Below are positions 1 to 9,509 of a DNA stretch of 64,000 nt, piece by piece. The notes under the pieces are model-generated. The model was not told the DNA's origin. It ran no database searches and saw only the letters and a program-made list of their open reading frames with translations. This stretch comes from Parabacteroides sp900760525 (GTDB lineage Bacteria > Bacteroidota > Bacteroidia > Bacteroidales > Tannerellaceae). Numbering within the stretch: position 1 is the first letter of the stretch; every line of letters begins with the position of its first letter. The position numbers were made by a program, and so were the translations under genes. Where the stretch lies: positions 4,278,001-4,342,000 of the forward strand of contig NZ_CP187555.1 of the NCBI RefSeq assembly GCF_049860805.1, written 5' to 3'.

Positions 1-144
1 GAGATTGCAGATGCTCTCCAAATATCGACTACTGCGGTAGAGAAACATATAGCCAAAGCCTTAGCACGATTTTCCGCACATTTTAAAGATAAATATCCGT
101 TGGATGTCTATATCGCGATACTGGCTTGGCTGCTTTCCGAATGA
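1..144 (+). CDS. ECF-type RNA polymerase sigma factor, C-terminal end (partial)
   Basis: The window opens inside this gene. The 47 visible residues begin EIADALQISTTAVEKHIAKA, a typical sigma region 4 helix-turn-helix that reads the -35/-33 element, and end at TGA (142-144). The next gene downstream is a FecR anti-sigma factor, followed by SusC with an N-terminal STN signalling domain. That is the standard trans-envelope switch of Bacteroidetes polysaccharide utilisation loci, so this sigma factor probably drives PUL1. Regions 2 and 3 lie outside the window. Family assignment is solid; the link to PUL1 rests on gene order. Confidence 0.85.
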   Translation, partial: EIADALQISTTAVEKHIAKALARFSAHFKDKYPLDVYIAILAWLLSE

Positions 145-240
145 ACGAAGTCCTGTTTCTTTTGTTTTGGAAAATTTTTTTCAGGGAGGGGGTTGGGTAA
201 AATTCATTTGGGTTGTTACATCATATAGAAAGCAAAAGTT

Positions 241-1239
241 ATGAAAGAGCAGGAGATCGATAATCACCAGTTGGCAATACGTTATTTTGAAGGACGCATT
301 ACTCCATCCGAAGAAGAAATTCTTTTCCGGTTTGTGAATGATGCACCTTCCAATAAGAGAATGTTTCGCCAATGGGAGGAAGAATGGATGCTTTCCTATA
401 AACTGGTTCCTGAAGTTTCCGATGAATGGAAACAATTACAACGCCGGATGCAGGTACGTCAGTCGCTGAATGGCGTGTTTAGTACTAAACACAGGCAATT
501 GCAACGGTTTATCGCTGTTGCTGCAATTGCCTGCCTGCTGTTGTTAGGTGGTACATATGGCCTCTATCTTTACCGGAATGCAGAGTTTGCCGAGAACCTG
601 TTTGCTTTAGAAACGGCCTATGGAGAAAAAAGTAAACTGATACTGGCAGATGGAACGATCGTTTGGTTGAATGCCGGTTCTTCCCTGAAGTATGCCGGTA
701 ATTTCAATTCTAAAAGCAGGGAAGTCTTTTTAACCGGTGAAGCGTATTTCGAAGTGACCAAACAGTCGGATGGAACTCCTTTTGTGGTTAAAACGGACCA
801 GTATAGTGTATGGGTCAAAGGAACAAAGTTCAATGTATCTTCTTACCCCGAAGATATTTCTGCCAAAACGACATTATTGGAAGGATCTATCGATATTTTA
901 TATAAGGGAAGACATATTCCGGTTGCACCGGGAGAATTGCTTAGTCTTGACAAACAAAACGGAAGCTTTTCCCGTCAGAGGGTTCAGGCATCTCAATATA
1001 AGTCCTGGACAGAAGGAAGGGTTGAATATGATAAAATCACGCTCAATGAGCTGGCAGTCCGCCTATCCCGTAAATATGACGTTCAGATCCATTTGGGAGA
1101 CGACCTGGAAAAAGATATAGCTTTCCGCGTATCACTTCGCAATGAAGAAACGGTCGGAGATGTCTTTCAAGCTTTATCCGAGATTATTCCGATCCGTTAT
1201 GAGCGGCGGGGTCGGGATATTTATATTCGAAAACAATAG
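241..1239 (+). CDS. FecR-family anti-sigma factor (PUL1)
   Basis: Inner-membrane anti-sigma regulator of 332 residues. About 85 cytoplasmic residues, rich in acidic and aromatic positions, precede one transmembrane helix (roughly residues 89-107, FIAVAAIACLLLLGG). The periplasmic FecR domain follows (about 120-225; GEKSKLILADGTIVWLNAGS and FLTGEAYFEV are family signatures), then a C-terminal DUF4974/STN-like domain (about 255-332). In known systems the periplasmic part receives a signal from the STN domain of the cognate SusC and frees the ECF sigma factor. It lies between the ECF gene and SusC. There is no strong Shine-Dalgarno sequence, which is common in this phylum. Confidence 0.9.
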   Translation: MKEQEIDNHQLAIRYFEGRITPSEEEILFRFVNDAPSNKRMFRQWEEEWMLSYKLVPEVSDEWKQLQRRMQVRQSLNGVFSTKHRQLQRFIAVAAIACLLLLGGTYGLYLYRNAEFAENLFALETAYGEKSKLILADGTIVWLNAGSSLKYAGNFNSKSREVFLTGEAYFEVTKQSDGTPFVVKTDQYSVWVKGTKFNVSSYPEDISAKTTLLEGSIDILYKGRHIPVAPGELLSLDKQNGSFSRQRVQASQYKSWTEGRVEYDKITLNELAVRLSRKYDVQIHLGDDLEKDIAFRVSLRNEETVGDVFQALSEIIPIRYERRGRDIYIRKQ

Positions 1240-1287
1240 CGCAATTGTTAATATATTATTAAATCTAATTCTTTAATTTATTGGTTT

Positions 1288-4200
1288 ATGTATAGAAAAC
1301 ATGTAGGAAGGGCGTTAATCCTTGCCTTGATGCTTTCTGGGGCTACCTCCATGAATGCACAGCGGATCACCCGGCAATTTAAAAATGTTCCTTTAAAAAC
1401 CGTCTTGGCGGAAGTAGAGAAAGAACTGCAGTATTCCATCATTTATAAGAAAGACGAGGTAAATGAACGGAAGCAGATCACGCATAATTTTAATGATGCA
1501 TCTTTGGAAGAGGTGTTATCTGCCATATTGGACAACGGATTGTCTTATTCCGTCCAGGGCAAGATGATTGTAATTTCCAAGAAAGAAGTAGCGGCTCCAT
1601 CTGTCACCCAGCAAAAGCAAATCATCGTAAAAGGCATCGTAAAAGATGAAAATGGCGAACCTGTTGCCGGTGCGAATGTTGTTGAAAAGGGAACATCCAA
1701 TGGTACGATTACGGATATGGATGGATGTTTTTCCTTATCGGTTTCGGAGAATGCAAAATTGAATGTGACGTATATAGGCTATTTGGATCAAGTTGTCGTA
1801 GTAGGGAAAAATCAAACATCTTTGAATATCCAGTTGAAAGAAGATACGCAAGCGTTGGATGAAGTCCTCGTGGTTGGTTATGGAACACAGAAGAAAGTGA
1901 CATTGACTGGTTCCGTTGTGGCTTTAAAAGGAGAAGAAATTACAAAAAGTCCCTCTATCAATATCGCTAATTCTTTAGCTGGTCGTTTGCCAGGAGTTAT
2001 TATAAACAATCGTTCTGGAGAGCCTGGTAGAGATGATCCTTCTATCTTTATACGTGGAAAAAGTACGACAGGAAATGCATCTCCGTTAATTTTGATAGAT
2101 GGTGTGGAAAGAGGAGGCTTAGGTGAATTGAACCCGAACGATATAGAGAATATTTCAGTATTGAAAGACGCTTCAGCTGCTATCTATGGTGCTCGGGCAG
2201 CTAATGGGGTTATCTTGGTAACAACTAAACGTGGAGCAGAAGTGAAACCATCGATCAACCTTTCTTTTAATCAGGGCTTTTCTCAATCGACTCGGACTCC
2301 TAAAATGGCTGATTCTTATACATATGCGAAAGTATATAATGAAATTGAAGAAGGGGAGGGCCGTTTACCTCGCTATTCGAATGAGGAGTTGGAGAAATAC
2401 AGAAATGGTACGGATCCCGATTTCCCTAATACGGACTGGTTTGATTTAATGATAAAGAACGTTACACCTCAACATCGGGTTAATTTATCTGTTGCGGGTG
2501 GTAATGAACGGGTGAAATATTATTTGTCATTGGGAGAGTCTCACCAAAGTGGTCAGTTTAAAGAGGGAACGACAGGTGTCCGTATATATAATCTTCGTTC
2601 GAATATAGACGTGCAAGTGACAAAATATCTGAAAGTGGGAGTTGATCTGGCCGGCAAAATAAATGACAGTCACTATCCGGTAGGGGGAACAAGCGATATA
2701 TACAGCCATATTTTTTTGTATTTGCCTACTTGGCAGACGTATTGGCCGGGAACAGATAAACTGATGCCGAACAGAGATAGTGAAAACTTGATGAATCGTG
2801 TTGGTGATGCTTCTGGTTATCAGGATTTAAAAACGACTGCTATACAATCTACACTTTCTTTTAAATTGGATATTCCTTGGTTGAAGGGCTTATGGCTGGA
2901 TGGAATAGCCAGCTATGATGCATCTTTTGTTAGGACGAAAACATTAAATACTCCAGCTTATGTCTATTATAAAGATGATCAGACAGGGGAGTTGTATAAG
3001 GGAGTTTCTGGTAAGACTCCGAATCAGGCCAATCTTGAGCAGAAGTATGAGAATCCGACAAATATGTATTTGGTGGGTAAGATCAATTATGATCAGACCT
3101 TCGGGGCTCATCATGTAGGAGCGATGTTTGGGTATGAGCAAACTCAGACAAAAGGAAATTTCTTAAAAGCCTATCGGAGTGACTTTATCTCGACTTCGAT
3201 ACCCGAGATATTTGCAGGTAGTAGTGATAAAAATAAACAATCGAATGACGGTAGTTCCTCGCAAGGTGCTCGCCAAAATATTTTCGGTCGTTTTTCTTAT
3301 GATTATGCTGGTAAATATATGGCTCAGTTTACGTTTAGACGTGACGGCTCTCCTAACTTCCCGGAAAATAAACGATATGGATTTTTCCCTAGCTTCTCTT
3401 TAGGTTGGAGGATCTCCGAAGAATCTTTTATGAAAGAACTGACTTTTCTGGATAATTTAAAGCTCAGAGGATCTTATGGTAAGATGGGTAATGATTTGGT
3501 CGATCCGTTTCAATATTTGACGACTTATAAATTCGATAGTAACTATGTAGTTGGTGGTAATGACGTGACTGGCCTTGTTCAGAACGGAGTTCCAAATCCG
3601 AACATCACATGGGAAGTGGCTAAAACGTATAATATTGGATTTGATTCCAGATTCTGGAATGGTTTGTTAGGAGTTGAGTTTGATTATTTTAAAACCAGAC
3701 GTTCTAACATTTTGACAAAGAGGAGTGCGGTTATTCCCGATTATACAGGTTTGAAGCTGCCGGATGAAAATATAGGGATCGTAGATAACCAAGGCTTTGA
3801 AATGGTTGTATCGCATGAAAATTATGCAAATCCGTTGAAATACCGTATTGCAGCCAATGTCTCTTTTGCAAGGAATAAAGTTATTTTCAGTGATGAACAA
3901 CCGGCGGCTGAACCGTATCAATATGCAACCGGTCGGCCGATAGGCTCTGAATTATATTATCATGCAATTGGAGTTTTTGAATCGGAAGATCAGATTACTT
4001 CTTATCCGCATTTATTAAATACACAACCAGGAGATCTTATCTATGAGGATGTCAATAAAGACGGAGAGATTGACTCGCGACATCGTATTCGCGTGAACCA
4101 AACAAATACACCGGAGATCGTATATTCATTAAATACTTATTTCGAATATAAAGGGTTTGACTTGTCTTTACTGTTTCAGGGACAGGAGAATGCGAAGCAG

Positions 4201-4587
4201 TACTTTGGAGGCTATTCAGCTGTGATGAGCTACTCTTTAGGCAATTTCCTTGAATGGCGTGCAAATGATCGTTGGACAACGGAAAATATTAAAGCGACAA
4301 TGCCGCGGGGAAGTTCCAGTATGTGGAATAATAATACGGAAAATTCAACTCAATGGTTGTTAAATGCTGGATTTTTAAGACTTAAAAATTTGGAGTTCGG
4401 ATATAATCTCCCTAAAAATATTTGTGAGAGATTATGGGTTCAGAACCTAAGGGTTTCTTTCAGTGCTAATAATTTATTTATTATTTATGATCACATGAAG
4501 GATCTGGGCTTTGATCCCGAAACTTCAGGTTACTGGTATTATCCGCAGCAGAGAACTTATAATTTTGGTATAAATCTAACATTCTAA
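1288..4587 (+). CDS. SusC/RagA-type TonB-dependent outer-membrane transporter with STN domain (PUL1)
   Basis: A TonB-dependent glycan importer of 1099 residues. In order: signal peptide (1-24, ending MNAQ); STN/secretin domain (about 25-100), used to signal to FecR; CarboxypepD_reg-like beta-sandwich (about 112-190, with GEPVAGANVVEKGTSNGT); TonB-box-like LDEVLVVGYGTQKK; plug (about 205-330, with VLKDASAAIYGARAANGVIL); and a long beta-barrel ending in the usual terminal Phe (NFGINLTF). It forms a lidded pair with the SusD 13 bp downstream. The STN domain identifies it as a signalling transporter, matching the ECF/FecR genes upstream. Length is normal. The imported glycan cannot be read from the sequence. 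Confidence 0.95.
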   Translation: MYRKHVGRALILALMLSGATSMNAQRITRQFKNVPLKTVLAEVEKELQYSIIYKKDEVNERKQITHNFNDASLEEVLSAILDNGLSYSVQGKMIVISKKEVAAPSVTQQKQIIVKGIVKDENGEPVAGANVVEKGTSNGTITDMDGCFSLSVSENAKLNVTYIGYLDQVVVVGKNQTSLNIQLKEDTQALDEVLVVGYGTQKKVTLTGSVVALKGEEITKSPSINIANSLAGRLPGVIINNRSGEPGRDDPSIFIRGKSTTGNASPLILIDGVERGGLGELNPNDIENISVLKDASAAIYGARAANGVILVTTKRGAEVKPSINLSFNQGFSQSTRTPKMADSYTYAKVYNEIEEGEGRLPRYSNEELEKYRNGTDPDFPNTDWFDLMIKNVTPQHRVNLSVAGGNERVKYYLSLGESHQSGQFKEGTTGVRIYNLRSNIDVQVTKYLKVGVDLAGKINDSHYPVGGTSDIYSHIFLYLPTWQTYWPGTDKLMPNRDSENLMNRVGDASGYQDLKTTAIQSTLSFKLDIPWLKGLWLDGIASYDASFVRTKTLNTPAYVYYKDDQTGELYKGVSGKTPNQANLEQKYENPTNMYLVGKINYDQTFGAHHVGAMFGYEQTQTKGNFLKAYRSDFISTSIPEIFAGSSDKNKQSNDGSSSQGARQNIFGRFSYDYAGKYMAQFTFRRDGSPNFPENKRYGFFPSFSLGWRISEESFMKELTFLDNLKLRGSYGKMGNDLVDPFQYLTTYKFDSNYVVGGNDVTGLVQNGVPNPNITWEVAKTYNIGFDSRFWNGLLGVEFDYFKTRRSNILTKRSAVIPDYTGLKLPDENIGIVDNQGFEMVVSHENYANPLKYRIAANVSFARNKVIFSDEQPAAEPYQYATGRPIGSELYYHAIGVFESEDQITSYPHLLNTQPGDLIYEDVNKDGEIDSRHRIRVNQTNTPEIVYSLNTYFEYKGFDLSLLFQGQENAKQYFGGYSAVMSYSLGNFLEWRANDRWTTENIKATMPRGSSSMWNNNTENSTQWLLNAGFLRLKNLEFGYNLPKNICERLWVQNLRVSFSANNLFIIYDHMKDLGFDPETSGYWYYPQQRTYNFGINLTF

Positions 4588-4600
4588 ATATTGACAGAAA

Positions 4601-6223
4601 ATGAAAAAGATATTATATGTATTATGGGCTGTTTTAATTTGTACATCTTGTGACGTATTGGATTTAAAGCCTTTGGATAAAGTCTCAGATGCGGATGTCT
4701 GGGAAGATAGTGCATTGATAGAACTTTATGTAAATGCCTCTTATCATTCTATTTATCATGAATTTGCTCAAGATATGATTTGTGCGGCAAGTGATGAGGT
4801 TTTCTGTATTCATAATTGGTATAATCAATGGATTATACAAAAAGGGGAATTGACCTCGGATAATGTGGTTAACCTTAGTGGTAAAATGAACTTTTGGGGG
4901 GCAGCTTATACTTCTATCCGTTCGATAAACATTTTTTTTGATCATATAGAAGAGGCTCCTGTTGAGGTATCAATGAAAAATCGTATGATAGGCGAAATGA
5001 AGTTTATTCGTTCTTATGTATATGCTAATCTGATTTGGAGATATGGAGGAGTGCCTTTGATTACGAATGTATTTGATTTAAATCAGGATTATGCTGTATC
5101 TCGTGCTTCATATGCTGATTGTGTTGATTTTATTGTGAAAGAATTGGATGAAGCGATGGTATTGCTTCCTGCTAAAATGGGAAGTGAAAATCAGGGAAGA
5201 GCCTCTGGTGATGCATGTAAGGCATTAAAGGCAAGAGTTTTACTTTACGCCGCGAGTGAGCAGAATAATCCAGATCATTCTAAAGAAAAATGGGAAAAGG
5301 CAAAAGAAGCGACGGAAGCAGTTTTGAATACAGATTATTCGTTATGTGCGGATTATCAGTCTATATTCTTGCAGGATAATAGTGAGATTATATTTGCCCG
5401 TTATTTTACACAAGCTAATTCTACGGATTTTATGTTGTTTAATGGACGGAATGGATCAAACGGCTGGACCGGTGAGAATCCAACGCAAAATTTAGTGAAT
5501 GCATACGAAATGAAAAATGGTGAATTGCCTTATTTAAATGAAGAATTACCGCTACAAGTGAATCCTGCATCCGGTTATGATGAAGAAAATCCTTATGTGG
5601 GGCGCGATCCTCGTTTTGAAGCTTCAATTTTGCATGATGGTTCTATGTGGGCTGGGAGAGAAACAGAAATGTGGCACGGAGGTCTGGATTCTCCGGAAAG
5701 TAGTATTGGTTCATGGAATGCCTCTAAAAGTGGTTATGCGTTTAAAAAATTTATGGTTGAATCAATTCCTCCTACAGGCTCTTCCGTCAAGCCGGAAAAT
5801 CCTTGGATATATTTCCGTTTGACAGAGTTTTATCTGAATTATGCCGAAATTATGTACGAATTAGGAGATGAAGAGACTGCCCGAGAATATATAAATAAGG
5901 TGAGAGGACGGCAGAGTGTACAGATGCCTCCTGTTACTGCCTCCGGTCTGGATTTGCGTGATAAGATCCGGAATGAACGGCGTGTGGAACTAGCCTTTGA
6001 AGGACATCGTTTCTTTGATGTACGAAGGTGGAAAATTGCAGACCAAACAGAAAATAAAGCGTTATTAGCCATTAATATACAGAAATCAGAAGATGGCAAT
6101 AAAACATATGAAACTACATTATTATTAAAAAGAATCTTCCTGGATCAGCATTATTTACTGCCAATTCCTCGTGCGGAGGTGGATAAGAGTAAAGGATGTT
6201 TGGTTCAAAATCCGGGATATTAA
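4601..6223 (+). CDS. SusD/RagB-type surface glycan-binding lipoprotein (PUL1)
   Basis: Glycan-binding lid of the SusC transporter, 540 residues. The signal peptide ends in a lipobox (LICTSC, Cys at 17) followed by Asp and other acidic residues, as expected of Bacteroidetes surface lipoproteins. The family's alpha-helical TPR framework is visible, including RSYVYANLIWRYGGVPLI, the C-terminal RNERRVELAFEGHRFFDVRR and the ending LLPIPRAEVDKSKG. It starts 13 bp after SusC and is surely co-transcribed with it. Local composition is AT-rich, as for most SusD genes here. Confidence 0.95.
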   Translation: MKKILYVLWAVLICTSCDVLDLKPLDKVSDADVWEDSALIELYVNASYHSIYHEFAQDMICAASDEVFCIHNWYNQWIIQKGELTSDNVVNLSGKMNFWGAAYTSIRSINIFFDHIEEAPVEVSMKNRMIGEMKFIRSYVYANLIWRYGGVPLITNVFDLNQDYAVSRASYADCVDFIVKELDEAMVLLPAKMGSENQGRASGDACKALKARVLLYAASEQNNPDHSKEKWEKAKEATEAVLNTDYSLCADYQSIFLQDNSEIIFARYFTQANSTDFMLFNGRNGSNGWTGENPTQNLVNAYEMKNGELPYLNEELPLQVNPASGYDEENPYVGRDPRFEASILHDGSMWAGRETEMWHGGLDSPESSIGSWNASKSGYAFKKFMVESIPPTGSSVKPENPWIYFRLTEFYLNYAEIMYELGDEETAREYINKVRGRQSVQMPPVTASGLDLRDKIRNERRVELAFEGHRFFDVRRWKIADQTENKALLAINIQKSEDGNKTYETTLLLKRIFLDQHYLLPIPRAEVDKSKGCLVQNPGY

Positions 6224-6240
6224 TGTTCAATTGTTATAAG

Positions 6241-8337
6241 ATGAAGCATTTGATTTATATTTTGTTTCCTGTATTGCTGGTTTCCTTATCAGTGAAAGCC
6301 CAATCTCGTATTGATCGGAAAGCATTGGTTGACAGGCACATGATCGTTACGACAAAAACGAATCCCCAAAGTCCGGCTCAAGTGGGAAATGGCGAGTTCG
6401 CTTTTGGAGTGGATATTACCGGACTGCAAACCTTTGTTCCGTTTAACACGATGGCACAATGGAGCTGGCATAGCTTTCCATTGCCCGAAGGTATGTCTGA
6501 TAAGGATTACAGGCAAGTCCCGATAAACACGTATGGAAGGCAAGTCGGTTATGACTTGCCTAACCCTGACCAACCGGAGCTTTCCGCCTGGCTTGCCGCA
6601 AATCCGCATCGTTTCAATTTGGGCCGTATCGGTTTGAAATTGTTATTGTTTGACGGGACGGAGGCAGGTCCTGATGATATACGGAATGCCGTTCAGAAAA
6701 CAGACCTATGGAAGGGTATTATTACGAGTCGCTTTGAGTTGGAGGGTGTACCTGTAGTCGTGAGAACGGCCTGTCACCCAGATTTGGATATGATCGGGGT
6801 GGAAGTGAAAAGTGATTTGATACGGAAAGGAAGACTTACCGTATTTATTAACTTCCCGTATGCGGACAGGAATCAGGGTGCAGCCTATGTCGGAGTATAT
6901 GATCAACTGGAAAAACATCATTCCTCGATAAAGAAGCAAACAGGGCAGTCTGTCCAGATCTCTAGGGAAATGGATGATACTCATTATTCGACTATCCTGC
7001 GATGGAAGTCTCCGGCACAGTTCTCTCCAACCACTCAGGAGAATCCCCATTATTTCGAACTTAGGCCTTTTGATACGGATAAACTCGATTTTACCTGCTT
7101 GTTCACGCAGGAAGAAGAAAGAACCTATTTGGATGAGAATGTGTTTGAGGCAAGCATCAGGGCTTGGGAGAAGTTCTGGAATTCAGGAGCTGCTATCGAT
7201 TTGTCGGAGAGTTCGGATCCTCGTTGGAAAGAACTGGAGAGAAGGATTGTCCTGTCTCAATATGTTATGCGTGTAAACGAAGCTGGCTCACTGCCTCCTC
7301 AGGAAAGCGGGTTGCTCAATAATGGATGGTATGGTCGTTTTCATTTTGAGATGATCTGGTGGCATGGGGTGCATTATGCTCTATGGGATCGTTGGGATTT
7401 ACTGAATAAAAGCCTGCATGTATACAAGGATTTTTTACCGACTTCCCGTGAAAGAGCTCGGAAGCAGGGGTATAAAGGTGCTCGCTGGCCTAAGTGCACG
7501 GCTGGTTTTGACCGGGATTGGCCTCATATTATCCATGCCACGTTACTTTGGCAGCAACCCCATCCTATTTATTTTGCAGAATTGGATTACCGATTGCATC
7601 CAACAGCTGAGACTTTGGAGAAATGGCGCGATGTCGTATTTGAAACGGCCGATTTCATGGCAGACTTTGTCCATTACGACAAGCAGAAGAATCGTTATGT
7701 ATTAGGACCTCCGGTATTTATCGTTTCGGAGAATACAGATCCAATGCAAACGGTTAATCCGGCTTTTGAATTAGGATATTGGCGTTTCGGTCTACGTGTT
7801 GCCCAGACATGGCGCAAGCGTATGTCATTACCGATAGAAAAGAAGTGGAAAGATGTGGAGGATAAGTTATCTCCCTTACCGGTAAAAGACGGCGTTTACA
7901 CGACTTATGAGGATATTCCCGATATGTGGACTAAATATACATTTGAACATCCTGCATTAATAGGAACTTTGGGTATGTTGCCAGGAGATGGGGTTGACAG
8001 GGATATCTTTGTGCGTACATTGGATAAGGTTTCTGAGGTATGGAATTTTAATCATGTATGGGGATGGGATTTCCCTATGTTGGCAATGGCGGCAGCCCGG
8101 AGTGGTAAGAGGGCCTTGGCTCTTGATTATTTGTTACATTCTTCTCCTAATTTCCAATTTGACGAACATGGATTGGCTACAGGAGGGCCATTCCCTTATT
8201 TCCCTTCTAATGGAGCGTTGCTGACTGCAATAGCAATGATGGCAGGAGGATGGGATGGCTCTACAGGCGATTCTCCGGGGTTCTTGAAAGATGGGACTTG
8301 GATTGTAAAAGCTGAGGGTTTTGTTTCAATGCCTTAA
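6241..8337 (+). CDS. Exported six-hairpin (GH65/GH15-like, clan GH-L type) glycosidase-like protein
   Basis: Secreted protein of 698 residues. I chose the ATG at 6241 because it begins a clean signal peptide (MKHLIYILFPVLLVSLSVKA); an in-frame ATG at 6196 would overlap SusD and add a non-signal leader. The N-terminal half resembles the beta-sandwich of maltose/kojibiose phosphorylase-type enzymes (QVGNGEFAFGVD). The middle has GWYGRFHFEMIWWHGVHYAL, like the GH65 GxxFWD substrate-site segment, followed by alpha-helical hairpins. The exact family is not recognised. It sits 17 bp after SusD as the first enzyme of PUL1 and is followed by a terminator. Expected location is the periplasm. Catalytic type, hydrolase or phosphorylase, is undecided. 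Confidence 0.7.
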   Translation: MKHLIYILFPVLLVSLSVKAQSRIDRKALVDRHMIVTTKTNPQSPAQVGNGEFAFGVDITGLQTFVPFNTMAQWSWHSFPLPEGMSDKDYRQVPINTYGRQVGYDLPNPDQPELSAWLAANPHRFNLGRIGLKLLLFDGTEAGPDDIRNAVQKTDLWKGIITSRFELEGVPVVVRTACHPDLDMIGVEVKSDLIRKGRLTVFINFPYADRNQGAAYVGVYDQLEKHHSSIKKQTGQSVQISREMDDTHYSTILRWKSPAQFSPTTQENPHYFELRPFDTDKLDFTCLFTQEEERTYLDENVFEASIRAWEKFWNSGAAIDLSESSDPRWKELERRIVLSQYVMRVNEAGSLPPQESGLLNNGWYGRFHFEMIWWHGVHYALWDRWDLLNKSLHVYKDFLPTSRERARKQGYKGARWPKCTAGFDRDWPHIIHATLLWQQPHPIYFAELDYRLHPTAETLEKWRDVVFETADFMADFVHYDKQKNRYVLGPPVFIVSENTDPMQTVNPAFELGYWRFGLRVAQTWRKRMSLPIEKKWKDVEDKLSPLPVKDGVYTTYEDIPDMWTKYTFEHPALIGTLGMLPGDGVDRDIFVRTLDKVSEVWNFNHVWGWDFPMLAMAAARSGKRALALDYLLHSSPNFQFDEHGLATGGPFPYFPSNGALLTAIAMMAGGWDGSTGDSPGFLKDGTWIVKAEGFVSMP

Positions 8338-8348
8338 AATTTTTAACG

Positions 8349-8398
8349 ATCGCGTATAAGAGAAAGTTCGTGTATTCTCTTATATGCGATGACTGTTT
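8349..8398 (+). terminator. Rho-independent terminator after the PUL1 glycosidase
   Basis: Two 16-nt arms (8349-8364 and 8375-8390) pair with one G-U and enclose a 10-nt loop. A T-rich tail, GACTGTTTTTG, follows. It should end the FecR-SusC-SusD-glycosidase transcript and isolate the next gene. Confidence 0.7.
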
Positions 8399-8491
8399 TT
8401 GTTTGCATAAAAATAAGAGCTAAATCAATATAATATTGTTTTTGCATAATAAATCTTTTATATTAGCGTCTTTTATTTAGACTGTGTAAAG

Positions 8492-9472
8492 ATGAAAACA
8501 TTATTATTGTTTATTTGGTTTGCCTTTTTGCCAATAAAGTCTTGGGGACAACTTCCCCTCATGCTATACGGTGATACCTCCCGTGTCGGGGTTCCCTATT
8601 CGAAAGATCCGCATGTGGTTAAATTTAAGGGGCGTTATTTGATGTATCATTCTATTCCGCCGATGAAGGGGGAGCCCGCTTCCGGATGGAATATTGGGAT
8701 TGCGGAGAGTAAGGATTTGGTTCATTGGACGAAGGTGGGGGAGATCACGCCTGCTCCCGGAGCTGATTATGAGAAGAAAGGGCTTTGTGCGCCCGGTGCG
8801 CTGGTGAAGGATGGGAAGGTGCATTTGTTTTATCAGACATACGGGAATGGGGAGAAAGATGCTATCTGCCATGCCGTATCGGATGACGGTATTCATTTCA
8901 GAAGGAATCCGACGAATCCGATTTTCCACCCGGCCGGAGATTGGACTTGCGGTCGTGCCATAGATGCGGAAGTATGCGAGTTCAAAGGGCGTTATTTCCT
9001 CTATTTTGCAACCCGCGATAAAAACTACGACATCCAGATGCAGGGAGTTGCCGTTGCTCCGGGCAATACTGATTTCAACCGGGAAGACTGGGTGCAGGCA
9101 ACGGATTCTTCTATCCTGTATCCCGTGTATCCGTGGGAAGGAAAATGTATCGAAGGGGCTTCGATTGCAAAAAGAGGTGACAAGCTTTATATGTTTTATG
9201 CCGGAGCTTACAATAATGCCCCCCAACAAATCGGAGTGGCGGAAAGTGAAGACGGCATTGTCTGGAAACGCCTTTCGGAAGAACCTTTCCTTAGGAACGG
9301 CAAACCCGGCGAATGGAATTCCAGCGAATCCGGTCATCCGCATATTTTTACCGATTCGGACGGTCGTACCTACTTGTTCTATCAGGGAAATAACGATAAT
9401 GGAAAAACCTGGTATATCACACAAGAAGAGGTGATCTGGAAAAATGGAAAACCTTTTCTGAAAGGAAAGTAG
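8492..9472 (+). CDS. Secreted five-bladed beta-propeller glycosidase-like protein (GH43/GH32/GH117 type)
   Basis: A 326-residue exported protein with a signal peptide (1-19, ending SWG). Repeated propeller blades are visible: KDPHVVKFKGRYLMYHS (Asp plus HVVKF is the usual first blade of GH43/GH32-type enzymes), GIAESKDLVHW, VHLFYQTYGNG, GRYFLYFATRD, KLYMFYAGAYNN, GVAESEDGIVWKR and GRTYLFYQGN. Likely acidic catalytic positions are the Asp of KDPH, the DAEVCEF region and the E of CIEGAS. These are guesses from fold conservation. It is separated from the PUL1 operon by a terminator, so it has its own promoter. The stop codon lies inside the hairpin that follows. The exact family was not assigned. 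Confidence 0.75.
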   Translation: MKTLLLFIWFAFLPIKSWGQLPLMLYGDTSRVGVPYSKDPHVVKFKGRYLMYHSIPPMKGEPASGWNIGIAESKDLVHWTKVGEITPAPGADYEKKGLCAPGALVKDGKVHLFYQTYGNGEKDAICHAVSDDGIHFRRNPTNPIFHPAGDWTCGRAIDAEVCEFKGRYFLYFATRDKNYDIQMQGVAVAPGNTDFNREDWVQATDSSILYPVYPWEGKCIEGASIAKRGDKLYMFYAGAYNNAPQQIGVAESEDGIVWKRLSEEPFLRNGKPGEWNSSESGHPHIFTDSDGRTYLFYQGNNDNGKTWYITQEEVIWKNGKPFLKGK

Positions 9473-9496
9473 AGGCGCACGGCTGTGCGTCTCTAC
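9469..9496. terminator. Bidirectional hairpin terminator between convergent genes
   Basis: Arms 9469-9480 and 9485-9496 pair over 12 bp with one G-U around a GGCT loop. The TAG stop of the propeller glycosidase (9470-9472) is part of the left arm. The gene on the other side is the convergent metal ATPase. The palindrome (GTAGAGGCGCAC and its partner) is of the short REP type found in many genomes. Confidence 0.6.
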
Positions 9497-9509
9497 AATA
9501 GGTACGGTT

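Noticed and set aside
8564..9424. 286-codon minus-strand frame opposite the propeller glycosidase
   Set aside because: Antisense shadow; the plus-strand protein has a signal peptide and propeller motifs.
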